From the NCBI GenBank assembly GCA_025266875.1, contig JALLLT010000009.1, forward strand, positions 62,001 through 126,000: a stretch of 64,000 bases of DNA, in the 5' to 3' direction. A program made the translations under genes and the position numbers. The notes beneath the pieces are model-generated. The model searched no databases. It was not told the origin of the DNA and saw only the letters and a program-made list of their open reading frames with translations. The stretch's first letter is position 1; each line of letters begins with the position of its first letter. This document shows positions 11,098-20,064 of the stretch, one piece after another. Source of the stretch: Fennellomyces sp. T-0311 (Eukaryota; Mucoromycota; Mucoromycetes; Mucorales; Lichtheimiaceae).

Positions 11098-11965
11098 ATG
11101 AAAATCAATATCGCAACACTCAATGTACGTCACCTTAGAAAAGGTGGCGACACACAAAAACAATCACAATTCCTATCAACAATACGACAACAAGCTCTAC
11201 ACATCCTCGCCATGCAAGAAACACGCATTTCAGGTGATGAACCAGATTTCATTCTTTCCAGCCAACTTCATGCTGCACACAGTATATAGAGTTACGCATG
11301 CGGCATGGTTAGCTTTACACCTTCCATTCGTTCCTACCTTATACGTTCCGTCCAACAAGGACAAGGGCTCTGGGTCAAAGTCATTCACACCAATGATGAC
11401 TTCGACCCCTTCTACATTCTGAATACATATGCCCCAGCAAATACCGGTGAACGTCACGCTTTCCTGCATGACATTATGCTTCCGCTTATGCAATCCGCAG
11501 AACTATCATCGCTCCTCGAACAGAGTATAGTTCTCGGTGACTTCAATTACTCATATGAACGGAATGATTCTTCATTTAGTAAGGCGCCAGTGTCATGGCG
11601 CGAATTTTTAGCCGAACATTTTATCAATGTGATGACACCTGGTTGTTGTATCCAACATGAACACACCCTAACAAGCTTCTTTGTCATCTATGCTGTCCGT
11701 CAGCGAATAAGAGCTTTCCATCCTTACCGCCGCTTCCCACTTCCGACATCGGAACGTTGAGCTTCATGCTTACCAAATACTCAGCCAATCAGGTTACTTA
11801 TAGACACGACCTTCCAGTCAACGCGTCTCTTTACGGATATGCTCTGTCAGCGTTCATCCTCTCGATCATCACGATCCGTAACTGCCCAATGATAATAAGG
11901 TTGACATTACACATCACTCACGGAAATACCGGCTTAAGGAAATCCCATCATGGATAAGCATTTAT
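11098..11965 (+). pseudogene. LINE ORF2 remnant: endonuclease domain, no reverse transcriptase
   Basis: ATG 11098 opens an APE-type endonuclease with TLNVRHLRKGG and LAMQETRISG, then LNTYAPAN and IVLGDFNYS. A TAG at 11287-11289 interrupts it where TGG is likely. The frame breaks near 11690. What follows (to about 11970) is already 3' untranslated-like sequence shared with the second LINE (GATAAGCATTTA...ATAAATA). The reverse transcriptase is therefore deleted from this copy. Confidence 0.75.
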
Positions 11966-11973
11966 TATAAATA

Positions 11974-12340
11974 TTGGATTTTTCCTCGAATAAGGTGGAC
12001 CTTTTTTTTAGCAATATGGCGGGTGATTATTTTCCAACATGGCGGCCCTTTTCCATTGGCGGGTCATGTATTTTACATTATGGCGGTTCGTGTACTTTAC
12101 ATTAAGGCAGATTATGTTTTTAACCAAGGCGGCTGATGTATATTTCATAAGGTGCTTGTGTGTTTAGTATTTGGCAGCAGTTTAAAACGATTATGGCCGC
12201 CTTCCTAAAAAATTATCATGCGCCATACCGTGTAATTGATTGCTCTCGTCACACACATGGAAGTTCACTTTTTATTTAAAAATGCATCAGAGCATCTGCT
12301 CTTCCAGAAGAAAGCAACATTTATACTCAGAGACAATGAG
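11974..12340. repeat. Left long terminal inverted repeat with GGCGG sub-repeats
   Basis: Matches the right end in inverted orientation over about 260 bp, then over about 90 more bp beyond a gap of roughly 300 bp present only on the right. It contains about seven direct repeats of 22-24 bp around the core TGGCGG followed by TNATGTATTTTACATTA-like DNA, a pattern expected of transposase binding sites. Confidence 0.85.
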
Positions 12341-12351
12341 GGGGAAAGGTT

Positions 12352-12999
12352 TTATTCCTGCATAAGTGACGGATCATTGCTCAACAAATCTTGAAGAATG
12401 TCCTGGTTCACATGCAAAATCTTTGATCGAATACGTTCTACAGGCTTTCTCGGCACTGGCTCTGGCATGACAGGCTTGTACGTTTTGATCAACTTTGAAG
12501 CTGTAGATCTTGGCATCCCGACGAGTTTACCAGCAGAACCTGGTGACAAACCCTCAAAGTAGTGACCTTTGATCACCTTTTTTATATCCTCAGCAGTATA
12601 TTCCCTGATGGTACGTTTTGCCTGTGACTTTCGCTTCTTCTTTTGTTGCTTTTTGGGTGGGGACGTCGAGCCGAGCGTTTGGTCGGGCGTTGATAAGGTC
12701 GCTTGCTGGGACAAAATTGGAGACACTTGCTTGGACACAATCAGAGACACCGGCTTGGACGGTTGCTTGGGCGCTTGATTGGACGCTGTCTTGGCTGTTG
12801 CTTTGGATAGCTGTTTGCGTGTTGCTTGGGAGGTTGATGGGGACACGTTCTTGCGCACTGATACAGATGTTGCCTGGGACATCGTCTGGCACAATGGATG
12901 TATCAATCCTGGAGACGATATCGGAGGCGTTGGGGGTGATGATGCTTGGAGCACTAAATGCTGCTGTTCGGTGTTCCCCATATCGCAGCGTTCAGACAT
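12352..12999 (-). CDS. Ser/Thr/Gln-rich helix-turn-helix protein of the nested transposon
   Basis: 215 codons from ATG 12999. The first half is low-complexity Ser/Thr/Gln/Pro. A basic stretch (KKQQKKKRKSQAKR) precedes a helix-turn-helix region at about 135-170 with the motif GSAGKLVGMPRSTASKLIKT. The end (HVNQDILQDLLSNDP) looks like the start of the linker found in IS630/Tc1 transposases, with no catalytic part after it. It may be a DNA-binding accessory protein or a split-off N-terminus. Upstream in-frame codons (...NLNDLNNALDDDDEE) extend to an AG at about 13064, so a 5' exon is likely. The gene reads toward the left terminal repeat and diverges from the transposase gene. Confidence 0.6.
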   Translation of the reverse strand: MSERCDMGNTEQQHLVLQASSPPTPPISSPGLIHPLCQTMSQATSVSVRKNVSPSTSQATRKQLSKATAKTASNQAPKQPSKPVSLIVSKQVSPILSQQATLSTPDQTLGSTSPPKKQQKKKRKSQAKRTIREYTAEDIKKVIKGHYFEGLSPGSAGKLVGMPRSTASKLIKTYKPVMPEPVPRKPVERIRSKILHVNQDILQDLLSNDPSLMQE

Positions 13000-13249
13000 C
13001 TCCTCATCATCATCATCAAGAGCGTTATTGAGATCATTTAAGTTGATCGATGCGACAGCATCACTAGTAAATAGTAATTATATCAGTATCATTTCTTTAA
13101 TTCGTTTGGATGTATAGTACATACTGCTTTCCCTTTACTACTAAAAATATTCTCCAACATTGATGTGAAACTTAATTATGAGCAAAAAACCAAGTATAAA
13201 AGTAACCAGTTACGTGGCTTTATTAGAGTATAGAAATGACGTATGATGT

Positions 13250-13467
13250 GGGACGTGATATAACATAAAGTTACTCGGGAATTGGATCTATTAGTTATTT
13301 GAAGATAGTATCTGACAAGGTTACCAAAAATTGTGATATAATGGGTAGCCTTAATGACGTATGAGAAGGACATAGTAAATGTCCGAGAAGTGTGTTCATA
13401 GGCGGTGTAAAGATGGTGTTTGACAAGGTTACCAAAAATTGTGACGCAATGAGTAACTTAAATGATA
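13250..13467. repeat. Tandem repeat, about 107-bp period, left part
   Basis: Two units share ACAAGGTTACCAAAAATTGT and GGACATAGTAAATGTC. They continue on the other side of the MULE at 17521, so the MULE landed inside this array. The array lies between the two divergent genes of the host transposon and may hold their control region (inference). Confidence 0.7.
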
Positions 13468-13476
13468 TATGGAAAG
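13468..13476. repeat. 9-bp target site duplication of the MULE, left copy
   Basis: TATGGAAAG directly before the terminal repeat. It is repeated at 17512-17520. Nine base pairs is the usual Mutator-type duplication length. Confidence 0.95.
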
Positions 13477-13899
13477 GGGAAAGGCTAAATGCACCCCCCT
13501 CTCGTGCACCCCACCCAGCACTTGTGACGTAGACAGTCGATTTCTAGCTAAAGCGCACCCTCACCCTGCACCCCTTCACCTTTCACTGTAGAATTTAACT
13601 TGACATGCCAAAGCGACCCGTGAGAATCCAACGAAACCATAATTAAACGCGTCATCCCAAATCAACCCGTGAGAATCCAGGGAAACCATAATTAAATGTG
13701 CCATGCCAAATCAACCTGTGAGAATCCAACTGGGCAATAATCGACATGGCAAATCGAACATTGAGAATCCAATAGAGCAGTAATCAAACGCGACACTCCA
13801 AGTCGACACGTGCGAATTCAGTAAAGCAGTATTCAGAAGTCGATAGCATTTGAATTTGCCGCCAGTGGAAAATAAATAAAGATATATTGCTCACCACTT
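13477..13899. repeat. MULE left terminal inverted repeat with about 50-bp sub-repeats
   Basis: Starts GGGAAAGGCTAAATGCACCC. From about 13610 to 13840 it contains about five degenerate direct repeats of 45-50 bp built on GTGAGAATCCA and AAACCATAATTAAA, spaced as expected for repeated transposase binding sites. Confidence 0.9.
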
Positions 13900-14010
13900 T
13901 AAGAGAATTCCGTGAAAGTATCTGTACAACAGTTCACAAGAAGATAAAAGGGTAGTCCTGAGCATCACTATTAAGCTTTCTTCCTTTTTTTATACTTAAA
14001 TTTTCCAGTA

Positions 14011-16978
14011 ATGTCATCCGAATCGCAAAACATGCCATCTATCAATATTGGTGATCGCTTTCCAACTATGGAAGATGCTCGTACTGCAATCAGAAAGTAT
14101 ATGCAAGCCTCCAACGTGTCAGCCACTACTATCAGAAGTGATATTGGCAAGCTTGTGATGGGCTGTAAGCACTCAGGCAAACCTCGCAATATCTCTGTCC
14201 GTCCTGACACAGTGAAACTGCCAACCGTGGTTAATTGTGACGGTAAGCCACAGAAAGAAGAGTCGAAGAAGACCAGAAAACGGGATTCGCAGCGCAAGGG
14301 ATGTCCATTCTATGTCAAGGCAGTAATCCGAGAAGGCCGAGAATGGGAAATTGTTCAAGTCGTAAACGAACACAACCACCGTATGGCACTTGACAAATTC
14401 TCGTACCCTATGAATCGACGTTTGAACCATTCACAACGCGAACACGCTGTGAAACTGATCAAGGCACATGCTTCAAATGCCGTAATCAGTAGTGCTTTAA
14501 AGGCACTTGGCGCAGGACCAATTCCAAAGGACATCGGTAACTTACGCCGCGTCATTTTCAACAATGATCCTGAACATCAGATGTTCCACCTGATCAACGA
14601 CCTCGAAGCAAACAGCTATCAGGTCAGATTTCAGGCAAACACTGATGAACAAGGTGTATCGACCCTTCGCTCGCTCTTTTTTGCACATAATGACGCGATC
14701 AAGCTAGCACGAAAGTTCTCCGATGTTGTTTGTCTTGACGCAACGTATAAGACCAACAAGCACAAGTTGCCTTTTGTCAACGTCACAGGCACTGCAAACA
14801 TCGGCTATCCCAAACTGAAGACATTCTTCATCGCTGGCGGTTGGATACTACATGAAGACAAGTCCACCTATGAATGGTTTGCCGAATGTCTGGAATCCGT
14901 GGTCTGGCCAGCGAAAGAGGGGATACCATCACCCAAAGTACTTGTCACGGATAGTGACAATGCAATCATGTATGCCTTGGATGTCATATTCCCCGCATCA
15001 TACAAGCTTTTATGCCAGGTCCATCTTCGCCGAAATTTCGAATCTAATATGGATAAGTTTTTCAAGGACAAGAATGACTTTAACTCCTTTATGCACGGCA
15101 TAAATATGATGATGATGTGGAAAATGGAAGACAGTCGCACTGGGCTTACGGTGATAGCCACTGACGACACATATAATGAGGGTTACCGCTTGGTCCAGAC
15201 TGCATTGGAAAAAACTCACAACCCAGAAATAGCCAAAAACTACATGAACAAGTAATCACCAATAATTTATAGTTATGTGCTTCCGCTAACAGTTACTTCT
15301 CTTTACTACTGAAAGAAAGCTAAACGTCGAAAAACGCTGGGCTGGCAAGTTCATTGCAAAGGTCCCACATCTGGGGAATACCACTACCAATCGTGTGGAA
15401 GGCGCACATGCGGAACTGAAGAAAAATCTGAAAGCATCAAGTAATTTCTATCTTGCATTCAAAATATTAGATCAATTTTATAATCTTAAGGTATGTACAA
15501 GTTCACATTAATTCAGAGAATATAACGTTTACATTAATATGTCACTTTTTCTTATATCTATTAGCTTGACTTGTATAATAAGCAAATGGACAAAGAAATG
15601 TTTGGGTTCGATGCCCATATTGCAGAAAGTGATGCCCGACGTCTGAAAGCTCTTTCCTGCAACATATCACGATTCGCATTCGACATAATCAAGTCCGAGA
15701 TTCGTCGATCGAATATGCTACAAACAATTCATTGCCAATGCGTTATTAAGCATGTATTCGACATTCCATGTTGCCACGTACTTCCTCTTGCTGGTGAGAT
15801 TCCGTTGTCGATCGTTCCCAGGAGATGGCATCTCTTTCCTGAAGATACATGTAAGAAAAATTAGCCATTTCAGTCAACGTATATATTTATCTCTATATCC
15901 AAAGTTGATCCATACATAAACACATCAGCCGACCATGTTTCACCAAACGAAGGCGATGCTTCCATCCTTGCAGTTGCCAGTGATTATACGCCCGAAACGA
16001 TCCATGACCGGATTTCCACAGAGCTGTACCGTATTGAAAAGCTCCAGTATATATACACCGATCAACAACAGCAAGTATCTCTTTTGGAAAAGTTAACAGC
16101 CATCAACCGCAATTCCTTCATCGACCTTAAGGAATTAAAGCCACCAAAAGGGAAAGAATCAGCAAAACGCAGTACCAAGCGAGATGCAATTTTCAGCGAG
16201 ATTCACGAAAAAGAATCAAAGAAAAAGGCTAAAACCTTATTCGCCAAAGATGCTCTTGATGCATGGTACGTATCCCACTGCGGTATATAATTTAGAACGC
16301 GCTTAGGGCACTTAATATTTAATATACTTACATCGGATAATATCGTGATAGGAATGGTGGCAGTTTGCCACAAGGAAACCAAAAACAGCCAGTAATAACA
16401 CAAGGACCTGCCACGCCAAGTGATAAAGCCACTGTGGATCAATATGATGACATACTTCACCCTGTCGCACCTCGCCATGCAATCACACGTATCAACAACG
16501 TAAGCGATGATGGTAATTGTGGTTACCGTGCAATTGCTTTGGCAGTGAAATCCGATGAAAGCAAGTGGGGAGAAGTTAAAGATGCCATGCTGGAACACCT
16601 TAACAATCATATGGCATTATATCTGCTTCTTTTTGGAGACAATGATGTTCGTAGGGTTGTGAGCCGGTTGACCAACCGGATTTCACCAACAACTTCAGCA
16701 TTTTGGTTTATGGTTCCTGAAGACGCGGTCCTTGCAGCTAATACGTTTAACGTGGCAATTGCATGCTATGTTCCGATAGTTCAATGCTTTACGTGCCAAT
16801 GTTCAACCTACCAGCGCCACACCCGATTATTATCCAGTTGCATGCCGCCCATTACTACCACATCGAATATAAAACACGTGCAAAGATTACGTGGCCACGT
16901 CTGTATCCAGCACATTCTTCTTTCTGTCGTCGCCATCAATTACAAGACTTTTCACTTGCTTTTCCTCATTTATAATTG
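14011..16978 (+). CDS. MULE transposase fused to an OTU-type cysteine protease (one frameshift)
   Basis: Exons 14011-15251, 15316-15490, 15565-15850, 15905-16265 and 16352-about 16978 join in phase with no stop. Order: FAR1/WRKY-GCM-like zinc domain (C at GCKHSG, GCPFYVK, EHNHRM); MULE DDE core with Asp in CLDATYKTN, Asp in LVTDSDNA, CQVHLRRNF and Glu in RVEGAHAELK; SWIM finger (CQC...CCHV); Lys-rich linker; then an OTU domain with catalytic Cys in DGNCGYRAIA. The OTU His (LHAAHYYHI) lies in another frame, so a 1-nt loss or 2-nt gain occurred near 16768-16775. The start ATG is 111 bp inside the left terminal repeat boundary. The transposase part looks intact. The OTU fold would cleave ubiquitin-like conjugates if functional (family knowledge). 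Confidence 0.88.
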
Positions 16979-17088
16979 TTAGTTTTTACTCCCCTTCTTT
17001 ATATATGTATATCCAATAGTAATCAACAATTTTGACTTATCACACACTGAGACACTATATACATAGATCTAAGTTGGCTCCTAGCATG
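16979..17088. other. 3' untranslated stretch of the MULE gene
   Basis: Short AT-rich spacer between the stop of the OTU frame and the right terminal repeat. Nothing else is seen. Confidence 0.5.
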
Positions 17089-17511
17089 AAGTGGTGGGCA
17101 ATATATCTTTATTTATTTTCCACTGGCGGCAAATTCAAATGCTATCGACTTCTGAATACTGCTTTACTGAATTCGCACGTGTCGACTTGGAGTGTCGCGT
17201 TTGATTACTGCTCTATTGGATTCTCAATGTTCGATTTGCCATGTCGATTATTGCCCAGTTGGATTCTCACAGGTTGATTTGGCATGGCACATTTAATTAT
17301 GGTTTCCCTGGATTCTCACGGGTTGATTTGGGATGACGCGTTTAATTATGGTTTCGTTGGATTCTCACGGGTCGCTTTGGCATGTCAAGTTAAATTCTAC
17401 AGTGAAAGGTGAAGGGGTGCAGGGTGAGGGTGCGCTTTAGCTAGAAATCGACTGTCTACGTCACAAGTGCTGGGTGGGGTGCACGAGAGGGGGGTGCATT
17501 TAGCCTTTCCC
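17089..17511. repeat. MULE right terminal inverted repeat
   Basis: Inverted copy of 13477-13899, 423 bp long, ending in GGGTGCATTTAGCCTTTCCC. Confidence 0.95.
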
Positions 17512-17520
17512 TATGGAAAG
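17512..17520. repeat. 9-bp target site duplication of the MULE, right copy
   Basis: TATGGAAAG, identical to 13468-13476. Confidence 0.95.
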
Positions 17521-17790
17521 GGACATAGTAAATGTTCAAGAACCATGTTTATGAGCGGTGTAAAGCGGTGTCTAAAGAATGTCAAATGTCGTGACACAAT
17601 CAGTAACCTGAATGACGTCTATAGAAAAGGACATAGCATGTGTTTAAGAGCTGTGTCTGTGAGTGGTGTAAAGATGGCGTCTAATGAGGTTGTCAAAAGT
17701 TGTGGCACGATGGATAACCTAAATGACGTCTATGAAAAGGACATAGTAAATGTCCAAGTGTCGTGCTCATGAGCGGTGTAAAGCTTCTAA
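17521..17790. repeat. Tandem repeat, about 107-bp period, right part
   Basis: About two and a half units with GGACATAGTAAATGT, GAGCGGTGTAAAG and CCTAAATGACGTCTATG. It continues the array at 13250-13467 that the MULE interrupted. Confidence 0.7.
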
Positions 17791-17848
17791 CCATCCCAAT
17801 AACCTATAAAAAGGCTAAATAAAGCTATAAACGCAGAACTTTACCACA

Positions 17849-19344
17849 ATGTCTACTTTCACACCGAATCTCGATTTACAGAATATGCTCCCTTTTCATG
17901 AAGCAGAGGATCAACAGATGCAAGACATTTTCCGCGAAGCATACGATGTCATGGAAGGACAAGTTGACATAGAGGACCAATACCAAATCATTGTTGACGA
18001 GTTCAACGAAGGTACTGGTGGTATACAATCATTGGTGTCGATGACTGCATGAGAAAATGTACCTCAGGTATCTTATACGGTGTTAAATGTGTATACAAAT
18101 GTTAAGAGTTTATTGACAAAAAAATAAATAAACAGGAACAGCGTCCAGCAATATTTGTCCAAGCACCAAAAGCTAGGGGAAGACCACCAAAGAAGCATGA
18201 ACCTAAAGACGACGTTCCGAAAAGTATGTTGCCCACTACTCAATAATCATCGAATCTAAATATGACCATAGAGACACGAAGAACATATACAGACAAAGAT
18301 ATCGTCCACCTGATCGATACCATCCAAGAGTTCGCATTGAGCGCTGCTGCAGCTGCACCCATAGCGCTAATGTCAGTACGATTCGCTCAACGGTATTGAA
18401 AATACTATCGCGATGGCGAGCCCTACCTTCCTTCCCTCCGAAAATCAAACAGCAAACAACAAGATCCTACTTTGCTCCAGCAGCACACTCATCACCTGGA
18501 ACAGCTGTATGACAAGGACCCCACCACAACACTTGCCCAAGCACAGGAGCTCCTCCTAAGAGTCTACAATGTCAAGATCACACAAAGCGGTCTACAAAAA
18601 CATTTGGTGAAGCATTGTGGGCTTACTATGAAGAAGATTGAACCAGTATCCAAAGCCCGAAACTCTCTCCAGACGATCAAGGCTCGGTTTAACTGGGCTC
18701 TTGATATCACAAAGCGCGGTCTTCTGTATGAAAACCTCATCTTTATCGATGAGGCTGGCTTCAACATGTACATCCAAAGGTGCTTTGGCCGGTCAAAGAA
18801 GGGTAAGCCTGCAAGAGCTACGGTATCGAAGTCGAGAGGTGCAACAGTGACGATTTTGGGTGCGATTTGTACCGAGGGCGTGATCAATTTGTCGTTGAGA
18901 AAGCCCCAGCTTGTCACTGGTACCAAAAAGAGAAAGCTTGGCGCCGATAAAAAAGAGACCATCATGATTGGAACGCGTGCGGAGCACTTCTTGGAATTTG
19001 TCAAGACCGTGATGTGAGTGGTGCTTGATAACAAATTGCAGCAACAGATTATTGTTCTTGACAATGCAACAATTCACCATACAAAAGAGGTGAAAGAGGT
19101 GGTCTCAGCGCATGGTTTTGAGTTTCTTTTTCTCCCCCTGTACTCGCCAGTGGCAAATCCGATCAAATTGTTTTGGTCGAAGCTCAAGAGTGGTGTCAAG
19201 AGGCATACTTTGACTTCTGCTGACACACTCACACCAAGAATCATCAACTCCGCCCACCTTATCACCAGCAAGGATTGCAAAGGATGGATCAGGCATTCTG
19301 CAAGTTATATCCCACGCTTTCTCCTGGAAGAGCAGATGCTCTAA
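17849..19344 (+). pseudogene. Tc1/IS630-type transposase, broken (DD34K)
   Basis: Starts at ATG 17849. Two introns are inferred (about 18067-18137, and GTATGTTG...CATAG about 18222-18269) that keep the frame. An AT-hook-like GRPPKKHEPK lies near 18176-18205. The DDE core has Asp in LIFIDEAGFN and Asp in IVLDNATIHHT. The expected Glu of the NPIE motif is Lys (ANPIKLFWSKLK), 35 residues after the second Asp. In-frame TGA codons stand at 18050, 18397 and 19015, all explainable as TGG or CGA to TGA. The gene ends against the right terminal repeat. Confidence 0.8.
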
Positions 19345-19967
19345 TGCATTTTTAAATAAAAAGTGAACTTCCATGTGTGTGACAAGAGCAACCAATTACA
19401 TGGTATGTGTGATGTAGAAGGATCAATTGGTAACAATAAAGAGTCGCTGAGACCGTAAAATAAATCTCTGTTCTGGTTGTCTTTTCATATGCTAAACTAG
19501 TGCCTTATTTATACTGTTGACTACGGCACATCTTTGACTGTCCTTCTAGCATCTTCTAGTTATTGAAGGTACATTTGTCATCTAGTGATGTTTCACTGAG
19601 TGTCGCTCTTCACTCTGATTGTTTCACTTTCATATTTTATCCGATTCTTCTTTTATCCGAACTTATGTTTATCCGAATTCATCTTTATGCAAATTATCAT
19701 GTCAGCCACGACAGTATGGCGCATGATAATTTTTTATGAAGGCGGCCATAATCGTTTTAAACTGCTGCCAAGTACTAAACTCACAAGCGCCTTATGAAAT
19801 ATACATCAGCCGCCTTGGTTAAAAACATAATCCGCCTTAATGTAAAGTACACGAACCGCCATAATGTAAAATACATGACCCGCCAATGGAAAGGGGCCGC
19901 AATGTTGGAAAATAATCACCCGCCATATTGCTAAAAAAAGGTCCACCTTATTCGAGGAAAAATCCAA
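19345..19967. repeat. Right long terminal inverted repeat
   Basis: Inverted counterpart of 11974-12340. The outer part is 19705-19967; the inner part adjoins and even overlaps the end of the transposase gene (GGAAGAGCAGATGCTCTAAT). About 300 bp (19400-19704) have no match on the left, from either a left deletion or a right insertion. Confidence 0.85.
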
Positions 19968-20064
19968 TAGAGAGAGCAAAACATATGAAATAAAATCAGT
20001 TACCTTTTTAAGTCTCATTGACATATTTGTCTTTTACACTTGCTTCTCTCTGATTTAACACTGG

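Larger units (their letters stand above)
13477..17511 (+). mobile_element. Young Mutator-like element (MULE) encoding a transposase-OTU protein
   Basis: 4035-bp element with 423-bp terminal inverted repeats (13477-13899 and 17089-17511) that look identical except at the innermost positions. It is flanked by the 9-bp duplication TATGGAAAG. It carries a single spliced gene. Equal repeat lengths and near-complete identity argue for a recent insertion, the latest in this nest. Confidence 0.95.
11974..19967. mobile_element. TA-flanked DNA transposon with long TIRs and two genes, carrying a MULE
   Basis: Ends are inverted repeats starting TTGGATTTTTCCTCGAATAA with TA at 11972-11973 and 19968-19969. 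Without the nested MULE it is about 3.95 kb. It carries a helix-turn-helix gene on the minus strand (12352-12999) and a Tc1/IS630-type transposase on the plus strand (17849-19344). Both read outward from a central tandem-repeat region. The transposase is dead, so this copy is fossil. Confidence 0.88.

Noticed and set aside
12618..13031. Trp/Ser-rich plus-strand frame
   Set aside because: It lies antisense to the HTH protein gene, whose composition and motif make the minus strand the real one.
17032..17277. 81-codon frame starting before the right MULE end
   Set aside because: Most of it is terminal inverted repeat sequence, and the left copy has no matching gene.
18244..18246. TAA stop in the transposase frame
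   Set aside because: It lies inside a GTATGT...CATAG intron that keeps the frame, so it is not a lesion.
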